A stretch of 64,000 bases of DNA, from assembly GCA_035361075.1 (NCBI GenBank), contig DAOSBX010000004.1, positions 1-64,000 on the forward strand, given 5' to 3'. The notes beneath the pieces are model-generated. The model searched no databases. It saw only the letters and a list, made by a program, of their open reading frames with translations, and was not told where the DNA came from. Shown here piece after piece: positions 28,241 to 36,535 of the stretch. The stretch's first letter is position 1. The number at the start of each line of letters is the position of its first letter. The stretch is from Candidatus Hydrogenedens sp. Lineage in GTDB: Bacteria > Hydrogenedentota > Hydrogenedentia > Hydrogenedentales > Hydrogenedentaceae. The position numbers and the translations under genes are program-made.

Positions 28241-29968
28241 TTACATTCCTGCGGGCATCCTCCTTTGTTGTGGGGTTCTAAGTCCGCACGGAATGTCAAT
28301 TGATTGACTAAACCAGCGCCTGAAATCAGAAATTCCGGGCCGCGGCTTCTCAGACATTATCCAGGCACTAATGGTTATTCGAACAGGTAGACGGTCAAAG
28401 AAAATAGATGCAAATGGCGCTGTTTTACTTGGGTCTGTTCCTCTCATTTCTGTCCATATCCTATCCAAAAAAGCAGTAGCACATCCTATCTCTTCTTCTG
28501 ATATTGATTCCGGAGGTGAGGATAAATAATTCATATACAACGGGATATTCCTTACATCATTAAAATACATGGCTGTTATATTCTCTTCTGATTGATATGA
28601 GAAAATGGCACCTGGATATAATAAATCTGTTGCAGTAGTAAAAGTATTTGCTTCATCAATCCAAAATGCACGGGCTCCAAAACCATCTGCCAACACATAA
28701 TCTTCTGGATTTAAATTAGAGGCTTCCCAGAAATTAAGTAGACGACTTTGTGTTGTTATATTTCCTGTTCCACCGGTAAACAATAGGTATAAATATGCCT
28801 GGTCCTTACGTGAAATAGATAGGTCGTAACACCAAATATAAGGTCCTAAATTGAGAGTCCCCTCTCCCCCAGATATAACAGACCTGTTAATAGGGTTCAA
28901 GAGTAAATTATACCAATCAACACAATATTTAGAGGGGTTATATACCTGCATTAATAACAAACGGAGTTCTACTTTCCTCATATCTATCAAATTTTTTATA
29001 AACTCTTTATCTATGGTCTGATAATTGGGATTGTCAACATAATTTCTTAAATCTTTTGCTATCTGAATATTAGGTACCTGTAAATCCACCCGGCTTAATA
29101 CGTTTATGTTACTTTGAGAGCCGAGATTTTCTACTAAAAATGCATGGAGCAAAGAGTCCATTTCAGTATAACCTTCTACTGCAAATGGATTATCTACAGT
29201 GTTTATCTGCGGTTGAGGGAAAATATGTGTGTTTACATCAATAATATTTGATTGTCCCTTTTCTTCTATTCTAAACAAAGCTAACGGCTGAACTAGTACT
29301 CGATATGCTTGTTCATCACCATCAAATACTGGGTTCATGTTAACCTCTGAGAATAAATTTCCTGCGTTAGAAAGGGTGTCTAATTTATTTATAATATCTG
29401 TAATATTACATGAAGAAGGGAGTGAATCTACCACCACATCCGGGATATCACCTATAATCTTTTCAAAATTTACATTCGGAATTTTATTTATTAACTTTTT
29501 CATATAAATAATATCTTCCAACCTCGTTCTACCCTGACTATTCCTTTTTTTTATTTCATCTGGAGAAATAGCTCCCCACGTCTCAAAAGGAGGAATAAAT
29601 GGGCTTGGTGCAAAGAAGTAAGTAACTCTCCCAATCATTCCATTATCTAACAGTGTAAGAAATGTGAATGAAGTGGGGGTTCCGTAGAATTGAATATTTT
29701 CTCCACGATTTGCTAAGGCACATGCTCTCTGCAAATCACGAGATAAAACCTCCATAGCTGTACGTGCATTATCATAATTATCTTTAATCATATAACCTTG
29801 AAGGGTGCTTTCAATTGCTGAAGTAAACATCATCACTAAACCTGCAAGAAGAATAGATAAAATAGCCATCGCCACCAATAATTCAATAAGGGTCACACCG
29901 ATGTTATACTTTAAGAATCTCGGCATCCTTCTTCGTATTGATGTATATCCCTTACTGTTCTGTAACAT
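28241..29968 (-). CDS. GspJ/PilW-like minor pilin, enlarged
   Basis: 575 residues from the ATG at 29968, which has AAAGG 10 bases upstream. An ATG at 29998 lacks a ribosome site and one at 29926 (leader MPRFLKYNIG) is also possible. The prepilin cleavage site is NIG followed by VTLIELLVAMAILSILLAGL, with Glu5 present and Val replacing the usual Phe at +1. The next part (NARTAMEVLSRDLQRACA) is the GspJ/PilW helix. The rest is about three times longer than normal GspJ (about 200) and has no recognised domain. It overlaps the previous pilin gene by 17 bases and lies between GspI- and GspK-like genes, the standard I-J-K order. Confidence 0.85.
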   Translation of the reverse strand: MLQNSKGYTSIRRRMPRFLKYNIGVTLIELLVAMAILSILLAGLVMMFTSAIESTLQGYMIKDNYDNARTAMEVLSRDLQRACALANRGENIQFYGTPTSFTFLTLLDNGMIGRVTYFFAPSPFIPPFETWGAISPDEIKKRNSQGRTRLEDIIYMKKLINKIPNVNFEKIIGDIPDVVVDSLPSSCNITDIINKLDTLSNAGNLFSEVNMNPVFDGDEQAYRVLVQPLALFRIEEKGQSNIIDVNTHIFPQPQINTVDNPFAVEGYTEMDSLLHAFLVENLGSQSNINVLSRVDLQVPNIQIAKDLRNYVDNPNYQTIDKEFIKNLIDMRKVELRLLLMQVYNPSKYCVDWYNLLLNPINRSVISGGEGTLNLGPYIWCYDLSISRKDQAYLYLLFTGGTGNITTQSRLLNFWEASNLNPEDYVLADGFGARAFWIDEANTFTTATDLLYPGAIFSYQSEENITAMYFNDVRNIPLYMNYLSSPPESISEEEIGCATAFLDRIWTEMRGTDPSKTAPFASIFFDRLPVRITISAWIMSEKPRPGISDFRRWFSQSIDIPCGLRTPQQRRMPAGM

Positions 29969-30371
29969 AGGTAACGAACCTTTCTTCACGTCCATCATTT
30001 AAACGCACTTTGAATGTAACGCGATACAAATCCTTCCCTGATGGAACACGAGAAGCAGATGCACCATAATGTTGATATAACTCATACGCACTTGCAGTCG
30101 TCTCTATCATCTGAAAAGCAGTGTCTTTAAGCCATAAATTGAGCCCTGTCGATAATGCTCCACTGACACGAACGCGACTCAGTTCTGTTCGAGCTAAATT
30201 TGAAATATTTGCATCGGCAGCAGAATCTGTCAATAACTTTAGAGCTGAAGGAAATAATGCAAAGACAGCGACCAATCCTCCTGCAATAATTGCCAACGCT
30301 ATGACAATCTCTAAAAGAGTAAATCCATATTTTCTTAAATTTGAATTCATAGGATACTGTGTCTTTATCAT
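29952..30371 (-). CDS. GspI/PilV-like minor pilin
   Basis: 139 residues. Leader MIKTQYPMNSNLRKYG then FTLLEIVIALAIIAGGLVAV, with a canonical Gly/Phe cleavage and Glu5. The body (LLTDSAADANISNLARTELSRVRV ... YRVTFKVRLNDGREERFVTYV) matches the size and fold pattern of GspI/PilV. Its ATG overlaps the TGA of the preceding pilin by four bases (ATGA). A second ATG at 30350 would shorten the leader to 8. Expected to be processed by a prepilin peptidase that is not encoded in this window. Confidence 0.88.
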   Translation of the reverse strand: MIKTQYPMNSNLRKYGFTLLEIVIALAIIAGGLVAVFALFPSALKLLTDSAADANISNLARTELSRVRVSGALSTGLNLWLKDTAFQMIETTASAYELYQHYGASASRVPSGKDLYRVTFKVRLNDGREERFVTYVTEQ

Positions 30372-31261
30372 AAATTAATTTTTATCCTACCTGTAGACCG
30401 GAATAGTTCAATAGTTGCAATTCGATGATTAACCCACTGTTTCTCTACCGGCATACTTTCACCACCAGGTATTACTTCTACTAACGTTGACGGAGTAAAA
30501 GAAATATCCAACAACGGTATGATGAATCGTTCTTTTGTGTTTACAGCAGAACTTACACTCAATTTTCCAAAGCTATTAAAAACATGAGCCACCCATAAGT
30601 AAGTATTTTGTTCATCTATATACGCCTCACTGGCATGTTCTGTTTCCGCCACATCAAGGAATGGAACCTTAACAAACTGCAGACCTAATAACTGAAATGC
30701 ATAGGAATCTGCTGACCTATCCCATGACAAAATAGGACCCGGTACCGGTATAAGCATATCGGGCATTACCACATCTGTCATAAACTTCACACTACACACA
30801 ACAATACCTTCACCAAATTCCTTCAACACTCCGGACTCATTTTCATCCCGAATCGGAACATAAAAATTATCCCAATCCTCCGGAACTCCTAACCTATCAC
30901 GTATCGTCTCAAAATTAGGATTATTTTTTGAACTAATTTCATACATAATCGCAGCAGACTTTAAAATATGCAAACTGGGTTGAGTACCAACAATAATTCC
31001 ACTATTTTCTGTTTCAACATTAGTCATATTTAATGGGATTTCAACATCTTGATAAACAACTGCTGTATTTACGCGATATGTAATTGCATACATTCGAGCG
31101 ACCTGAAGAATCTGTGCCAGTTCTCTGGCTGTACGCCGTAATGGGTCACTCGAGTTCAAATAAAAACGAACAAAGGAGGGAATAAAAATCAGCCCCAATA
31201 AGGCTATTATCACCAATACTACCAAAAGTTCCGTTAATGTAAAACCATGTTTTTTCATCAT
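30368..31261 (-). CDS. GspH/FimT-like minor pilin
   Basis: 297 residues. The very short leader MMKKHG is followed by FTLTELLVVLVIIALLGLIF (Glu5 present). The next stretch SSDPLRRTARELAQILQVARMYAITY is the GspH/FimT helix pattern. The C-terminal half ends in a strand-rich segment (HRIATIELFRSTGRIKINL) that matches the final beta strands of GspH (ITxxxxTGR motif). The middle (about 85-200) is longer than in typical GspH. Just upstream lies a strong 15-bp hairpin (31281-31319) that may set its expression below that of the preceding GspG-like pilin. Confidence 0.85.
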   Translation of the reverse strand: MMKKHGFTLTELLVVLVIIALLGLIFIPSFVRFYLNSSDPLRRTARELAQILQVARMYAITYRVNTAVVYQDVEIPLNMTNVETENSGIIVGTQPSLHILKSAAIMYEISSKNNPNFETIRDRLGVPEDWDNFYVPIRDENESGVLKEFGEGIVVCSVKFMTDVVMPDMLIPVPGPILSWDRSADSYAFQLLGLQFVKVPFLDVAETEHASEAYIDEQNTYLWVAHVFNSFGKLSVSSAVNTKERFIIPLLDISFTPSTLVEVIPGGESMPVEKQWVNHRIATIELFRSTGRIKINL

Positions 31262-31280
31262 TTCAAAATAACTTATTTTA

Positions 31281-31319
31281 ATCGGGTAATGTGTTAATTT
31301 CTAAAACACATTACCCGAT
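31281..31319 (-). promoter_or_regulatory. Perfect 15-bp hairpin between the GspG-like pilin and the minor pilins
   Basis: 31281-31295 and 31305-31319 are perfect reverse complements with a 9-base loop. On the transcribed strand it is followed by TAAAATAAG rather than a T run, so it looks like an mRNA stabiliser or partial attenuator protecting the upstream pilin message, not a full terminator. Confidence 0.7.
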
Positions 31320-31345
31320 GATTCAATTGTCAGCTGTAATAAACA

Positions 31346-32218
31346 TTAACTATAAAATCTCATCCAGCTTTGGCCAGGGTCCCAATTATTAATATCATCT
31401 CCTCCACCTTTGTATTCTTCATCCTGGTTCGAAGGATAATCTGCAGGTCCACTATAACTACCCTCAGGTAATGGTAAGGCTTTTTGAGCACTATAAATAG
31501 CCTGTCCTGATACAAGATTTGAACCATTAGACCAAATATATGCTATTTTTCCCTTATCCGCAGGATAGCCAAAATCAATTTCCTGATTCGTCTCAGGGTC
31601 TACAATATGATACCTATCTTTTAATATAGTTAGTGAATCTATTCTACCTCCTGCACTAACTCCCGGTAAGTTTTTATCCTTTTCTCCTAACATATATATT
31701 CTAAACGGAATAGGACCATTTCTCGGGGTCCATGGTCCAGGATATATGTTATATAAATTGCCCCATGGGTCCGTTGCCAAATCTTCGAGATAACCAACAC
31801 CTAAACGCATAACCACATCTCTATCCAATATACTGGAATAGACAAGCCCAGTTTCAACATCTGCCCTGCCATCAAGTACCCTTCGTCCCTCTCTTAATAA
31901 CGCATATAACGTACGCGTATAAAGTTCTATAGCTTGTTGGAACTGTCCCGCAGTCATTTGCCCTGGAGTTAAGCCTAATTTTTCACGAACTGCATCCGGA
32001 GTAAATAAGAAATTCAAATTCTGGACATTAGCATCGGTAACCATTTTAGTTAATGCTAATTCAATTCCTTTAATATCTCCGAGTGCTCGCGTTGCTCTGC
32101 CCCTCGCAATATACCGAACTACATTGGGAACTAAAATAGCGGCAAGTATAGATATAATTGCCATCACAACCAACAGTTCTACTAAGGTGAATCCTTTGTC
32201 TTTGTTTTTGTTTTTCAT
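31346..32218 (-). CDS. GspG-like major pilin or pseudopilin, long form
   Basis: 290 residues from the ATG at 32218, which has GGAGG 8 bases upstream. The frame's upstream GTG (32233) overlaps the ribosome site itself and is unlikely. Leader MKNKNKDKG then FTLVELLVVMAIISILAAIL, a textbook type IV prepilin with Glu5. A long insert (about 50-130) separates the helix from a DLATDPWGNLYNIYPG block, the calcium-site DPWGNPY motif of GspG. The Gly/Asp-rich tail resembles the end of GspG proteins. At twice GspG length it may be the shaft subunit of the second machine. It lies 130 bases after pilC, with a palindrome and an extended -10 in the gap. Confidence 0.9.
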   Translation of the reverse strand: MKNKNKDKGFTLVELLVVMAIISILAAILVPNVVRYIARGRATRALGDIKGIELALTKMVTDANVQNLNFLFTPDAVREKLGLTPGQMTAGQFQQAIELYTRTLYALLREGRRVLDGRADVETGLVYSSILDRDVVMRLGVGYLEDLATDPWGNLYNIYPGPWTPRNGPIPFRIYMLGEKDKNLPGVSAGGRIDSLTILKDRYHIVDPETNQEIDFGYPADKGKIAYIWSNGSNLVSGQAIYSAQKALPLPEGSYSGPADYPSNQDEEYKGGGDDINNWDPGQSWMRFYS

Positions 32219-32301
32219 ACTGTCTTCCTCCACTCAAGTTGTAAGAACGAACTTTTTGTCCGCCCTTTGGGTTATAAATTCATTTATTAAATTGTTGTTC
32301 T

Positions 32302-32326
32302 ACTATATTTATACCATAAATATAGT
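32302..32326 (-). promoter_or_regulatory. 25-bp palindrome overlapping an extended -10 upstream of the GspG-like pilin
   Basis: 11-base arms (32302-32312 and 32316-32326) are perfect reverse complements around a 3-base centre. On the minus strand the centre reads TGGTATAAA, an extended -10-like element. It may be an operator or promoter giving extra transcription of the pilin, or only a hairpin. No clear -35 is seen. Confidence 0.4.
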
Positions 32327-32348
32327 ATTCCGTGCCATATTTTTTTGA

Positions 32349-33587
32349 TTATGTTCCACTAATTGTATCGCCAAGTGTGAATATTGGTAGATATAGAGAT
32401 ACTACAATAAATCCAATTATTCCACCTAAAACCACAATAATAGCAGGCTCCATCAACGCCAACATAGCATCAACAGCCGCCTCCACCTCTGCATCATATA
32501 TATCTGCAACTTTATGCAACATCGCATCCAGACTTCCTGTCTCTTCACCAACATCAATCATATTAACAACCATTGCAGGAAAAACTTTCGTCTGGTCTAA
32601 TGGAGCTGCAATTGTATCTCCTTCTTTTACACTATCATGCACCTTATCGATAGCATCTTGAATAATTTCATTACCAATAGTTTCTTTTGTAATTTTTAAC
32701 GCCTGTAAAATAGGAACACCGGAAGTAATCAATGTGCCCAACGTTCTTGCAAAACGTGCAACTGCTACTTTAGTAACTAAATCGCCAATTAATGGGACTT
32801 TTAAAACAACTCTATCTCGAAACCTACGAACAACATGGAACTTAAAAAGAATTTTTATAAAAATAATAGTCCATGAAATAATTGCGATAACCATCCACCA
32901 GTTGTAAATCATAAAATCCCCAGCTTTCATTAAGAACTGAGTTGGCCAGGGTAGTTGCCCACCGAATTCTTTAAAAATATCTGCGAATACTGGAACAACT
33001 TTAATCAAAAGGAACATTACAATAGCGGAAGCAATTATAAGCACCGCAATAGGATAAATCATCGCAGATTTTACTCTCCGTTTAAGTGCCTCACGCCGTT
33101 CCATAAATTGGGCAATACGGTTTAACACCGTTTCAAGCATACCACCGACTTCACCTGCTTTTACCATATTTACAAATAAGCGGTCGAACTGTTTCGGATG
33201 TTTAGCCAATGCTTCAGAAAAGGTACTTCCTGATTGAATATCGGTGGCTATCTCACGCAAAATATCTTTCAATTTGCACGGTTTCATCTGTGCAATTAGC
33301 ACATTCAGACTACGCAATAACGGCAACCCAGCATCAATAAGTGTGGATAACTGACGGGTCATTACTACCAATTGTTTTGTCTTTACACCACCAAAATAAA
33401 GTTCGCTGAGCCCCCTCTTTTCACCGCGAGCCCTACGTTCATCACTTCGCCGTGCCTCACGAACATGCGTTGGGAAAAGTCCTAAACTTCGCACATCATT
33501 TATCGCCAGAGCCACACTATCTGCCTGGATAATCCCGAAGACCTCTTTACCTTCTCGATTAATTGCTCGATATGCATATTTTGGCAT
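32349..33587 (-). CDS. pilC: Type IV pilus platform protein
   Basis: 412 residues. Two GspF/PilC domains: cytoplasmic helices plus membrane segments around 170-200 (YPIAVLIIASAIVMFLLIKV), 225-245 and 375-400 (EPAIIVVLGGIIGFIVVSLY). Family motifs include VKTKQLVVMTRQLSTLIDAG, MVKAGEVGGMLETVLNRIA, and in the second half ARTLGTLITSGVPILQALKI and MIDVGEETGSLDAML. It is the inner-membrane platform on which PilB and PilT act. AAGGAG lies 8 bases before the ATG, and the gene starts 14 bases after the second GspE-like ATPase. It is the only PilC in this operon although two extension-type ATPases precede it. Confidence 0.95.
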   Translation of the reverse strand: MPKYAYRAINREGKEVFGIIQADSVALAINDVRSLGLFPTHVREARRSDERRARGEKRGLSELYFGGVKTKQLVVMTRQLSTLIDAGLPLLRSLNVLIAQMKPCKLKDILREIATDIQSGSTFSEALAKHPKQFDRLFVNMVKAGEVGGMLETVLNRIAQFMERREALKRRVKSAMIYPIAVLIIASAIVMFLLIKVVPVFADIFKEFGGQLPWPTQFLMKAGDFMIYNWWMVIAIISWTIIFIKILFKFHVVRRFRDRVVLKVPLIGDLVTKVAVARFARTLGTLITSGVPILQALKITKETIGNEIIQDAIDKVHDSVKEGDTIAAPLDQTKVFPAMVVNMIDVGEETGSLDAMLHKVADIYDAEVEAAVDAMLALMEPAIIVVLGGIIGFIVVSLYLPIFTLGDTISGT

Positions 33588-33601
33588 TGGTCAGGCTCCT
33601 T

Positions 33602-35380
33602 TTAATCATCATATTTATCTGTATGAATAATAACTTCTTTTGCAGAGGTTATACCTTGGACACATTTAATAATACCTTCCTCGCGTAATGTTCTCATACC
33701 TAACTTTTTCCTTGCATATCTACGAATATCATACGCCATCGCACGGTCTAAAATCATCTCACAAATAGTCTCATCGACCTGTAGAATTTCAAATAAACCT
33801 GTTCTACCCATATATCCGATATAATCACATGCAGGACAACCTTTAGGACGAAACAATTGTAATTTTGGGTCATCTCGCCAGTTTTTAGGTAAGCCTAACT
33901 CATCCATCTCCTCTGAGGAAGGGCGATACCGCTCTCTACAATGTCTACATAGACAACGGACTAATCGTTGAGCCAATACTGCCTCTAATGAGGCAGTTAT
34001 GAGGTATGGTTCAACATCCATATCTAACAAACGAGTAATAGTTTCAGGGGCACTATTCGTATGAAGGGTACTCAATACGAGGTGACCTGTCAATGATGCT
34101 TCTACTGCAATTTGTGCCGTTTCAAGGTCACGGATTTCTCCGACCATCACAATATCTGGGTCTTGACGCAAAATAGACCGTAACCCTGCTGCGAAGGTAA
34201 GTCCTACTTCTTCATTTACTTGACACTGCATTACTCGGTCAATCTGAAGTTCGACCGGATCCTCCATCGTAATAATTTTTACTTCTTCACTGTTAAGCTT
34301 TGCAATACATCCATAAAGTGTCGTTGTTTTCCCTGAACCTGTTGGTCCTGTCACTAATAAAATACCATTTGGTCTCGCTAAAACATCATCTAATTTTGCT
34401 TTTACATAATCACTTAAACCCAATCGATCCAAATCTATTTTTACAGCGGTACGGTCTAAAATACGTAAAACGACACCTTCTCCATATAGTGTTGGGAGAG
34501 TCGCAACACGGATATCAATAATACTATCTCCAACTTTCAATTCCACACGTGAATCTTGAGGCAATCTCCGTTCACTGATATCCATATTGCACATAATTTT
34601 CACACGGGAAACCAACGCTATTGCTAATGATTTTGGTGGATTAACTATCTCATGAAGAACACCGTCAATCCGAATTCGAATACGGAATCGGTCTTCATAA
34701 ACCTCAAAATGAATATCCGATGCCCTTTTCTTAACTGCCTCTAAAAATACAAGATTAACAATCTTAATAACTTCTGGAAGCTGTGCTAACTCAACCAGGT
34801 TTTCCGTATCTTTAATAATTTCCTGAGTTCCTAACTCTTCTAACGTCAATTCACTGGAGCCAACTTTCTCCTGCAATTCCACAATCATTTCGTGGATGGA
34901 ATCGGTTTCAAATGAATAATTATTTTTCCATGCTATCGCTATATCTTGCGGGTTACTAATTGCCCCTTTAACAGACTGACCCACGATATGATGTAAATCA
35001 TCCAATATTTGCAAATTTAACGGGTCTGCCATTGCAACAATAAGAACACCATCAACTTCCCTAATAGGGATGACATTATAAAATCGTGCCACGTCCGGTG
35101 AAATTTTCCGAACAATTTCTTCGGGAATCTTTAATTTTGTGACATCTACCCGCTCCATCCCTAATTGGACACCAAGTGCTTCCACGATAGCCTGCTCATC
35201 ACAGTACCCCATCGCCACTAAAACACGCCCCAAAAAGTCTCCTGTTATCCTCTGTCTCTGTAAAGCCTCATCCAATTGTAAAGGCGTTATTACCCCCTGC
35301 TCCACTAAAATATCGCCCAACCGTCGCTGGTTAATTTGATTGGTATTTAACTGATTTTGTTTTACAATAGCACTTGCCAT
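33602..35380 (-). CDS. Second PilB/GspE-type assembly ATPase
   Basis: 592 residues. MshEN-type N-terminal domains (about 18-165) begin QRRLGDILVEQGVI, followed by the hexameric ATPase. Visible motifs are ASDIHFEVYEDRFRIRIRID, Walker A GPTGSGKTTT (about 345), the Asp box TMEDPVEL, Walker B-type PDIVMVGEIRDLETAQIA, the His box LTGHLVLSTLHTNSA, and a zinc site formed by CLCRHC and CPAC. It sits between pilT and pilC in the position where pilB/gspE usually precedes the platform gene. With the 613-residue PilB three genes upstream, the operon encodes two extension-type ATPases. Which one drives the GspG-like filament is unknown. Confidence 0.93.
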   Translation of the reverse strand: MASAIVKQNQLNTNQINQRRLGDILVEQGVITPLQLDEALQRQRITGDFLGRVLVAMGYCDEQAIVEALGVQLGMERVDVTKLKIPEEIVRKISPDVARFYNVIPIREVDGVLIVAMADPLNLQILDDLHHIVGQSVKGAISNPQDIAIAWKNNYSFETDSIHEMIVELQEKVGSSELTLEELGTQEIIKDTENLVELAQLPEVIKIVNLVFLEAVKKRASDIHFEVYEDRFRIRIRIDGVLHEIVNPPKSLAIALVSRVKIMCNMDISERRLPQDSRVELKVGDSIIDIRVATLPTLYGEGVVLRILDRTAVKIDLDRLGLSDYVKAKLDDVLARPNGILLVTGPTGSGKTTTLYGCIAKLNSEEVKIITMEDPVELQIDRVMQCQVNEEVGLTFAAGLRSILRQDPDIVMVGEIRDLETAQIAVEASLTGHLVLSTLHTNSAPETITRLLDMDVEPYLITASLEAVLAQRLVRCLCRHCRERYRPSSEEMDELGLPKNWRDDPKLQLFRPKGCPACDYIGYMGRTGLFEILQVDETICEMILDRAMAYDIRRYARKKLGMRTLREEGIIKCVQGITSAKEVIIHTDKYDD

Positions 35381-35405
35381 TGACTTATTTTATCTCCTTA
35401 TACTG

Positions 35406-36515
35406 TTATGCAACTTCTCCTTCTTTCTTTGGAGCGGGACCACCTTCAATACCCAATGCACGGGCTGCCGCCTCAAATTCATCCGGCATCTGTGCTTTGG
35501 CTAAGCAATCTTCATATTTACATATCCCTTTACGGAACAAAGCAAGTAAATGCTCATCCAGAAGGTTCATACCATACTTATGACCTGTTTGGATAGCTGA
35601 TGTGATACGATAGGTCTTATTTTCACGAATAAGATTTTGGATAGCTGGTGTAGAATACATTATTTCAAATGCAGCAACACGACCAAAACCACTCTTCCGT
35701 GGGATAAGCGTTTGCGAGATAACCGCCTTTAAGTTTCCTGCTAACTGGGTTCGTATTTGCTCTTGTTGGTTCGAGGGGAAAGCGTCTACAATACGGTCTA
35801 CGGTTCTCACTGCACCTGTGGTGTGAAGTGTTGCAAACACTAAGTGCCCCGTTTCTGCGGCGGTGATTGCCGCTTCTATTGTCTCCAAGTCACGCATTTC
35901 ACCAACAAGAATTACGTCAGGGTCCATACGTAAGGCTCGACGTAAAGCCTCTGCGAACGTTGGCACATCAACACCAACTTCTCGTTGTGTTACTACGCTT
36001 TTTTTATGTGTATGAAAATATTCTATTGGGTCTTCTATTGTGATAATATGAGCATCAAGATTCGTATTTATCCAATCAATCATTGTCGCAAGTGTTGTTG
36101 ATTTTCCTGAACCTGTAGGACCTGTTACCAATACCAAACCACGTGGTTGCCGTAACAGATTTTCGATATGTCTGGGCAGACCTAATTCTTCAAAAGTCAA
36201 TATTTTGCGAGGGATTAAACGGAGAACAATCCCCACATAACCTTTTTGCTTAAAAATAGACACACGAAAACGTGCAATATCTTCAAATGCAAAACCGAAG
36301 TCAGAACCACCTACCTCTTGTAACTCTTGTTGATTATCAACCGAAGCAATACTTTTCATTAGCCGTTCTGTATCCTCTGCTGTCAGAGGGTCTTCACCAA
36401 AATAAATTAGCCTCCCGTGGACTCTGCCCACTGGTGGATTATCGACGGCAAGGTGCAAGTCCGAACCTTCACGGTCAATAAGCATCCTCAATAAACTTAC
36501 CATTTCATAAGCCAT
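35406..36515 (-). CDS. pilT: Twitching motility retraction ATPase
   Basis: 369 residues, the usual PilT length. It lacks the N-terminal MshEN domain and zinc site of PilB. Motifs: GSDLHLAVDNPPVGRVHGRL at the N-terminus, Walker A GPTGSGKSTT (about 132), the Asp box TIEDPIEYFH, Walker B PDVILVGEMRDLETI, the His box AETGHLVFATLHTTGA, and the PilT-specific AIQNLIRENKTYRI (family form AIRNLIREGK) before the last helices. It disassembles the filament. Its presence argues that this operon makes a retractable pilus rather than a second type II secretion pseudopilus. AAGGAG lies 7 bases before the ATG. It lies 20 bases after pilB. Confidence 0.96.
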   Translation of the reverse strand: MAYEMVSLLRMLIDREGSDLHLAVDNPPVGRVHGRLIYFGEDPLTAEDTERLMKSIASVDNQQELQEVGGSDFGFAFEDIARFRVSIFKQKGYVGIVLRLIPRKILTFEELGLPRHIENLLRQPRGLVLVTGPTGSGKSTTLATMIDWINTNLDAHIITIEDPIEYFHTHKKSVVTQREVGVDVPTFAEALRRALRMDPDVILVGEMRDLETIEAAITAAETGHLVFATLHTTGAVRTVDRIVDAFPSNQQEQIRTQLAGNLKAVISQTLIPRKSGFGRVAAFEIMYSTPAIQNLIRENKTYRITSAIQTGHKYGMNLLDEHLLALFRKGICKYEDCLAKAQMPDEFEAAARALGIEGGPAPKKEGEVA

Positions 36516-36535
36516 AATTAATCTCCTTATGTGTT

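Noticed and set aside
32325..32348. Sigma54 promoter upstream of the pilin (TGGCAC element)
   Set aside because: The minus strand has TGGCACGG, but the -12 position reads ACTAT instead of TTGC(A/T). Sigma54 control of this pilin is not supported.
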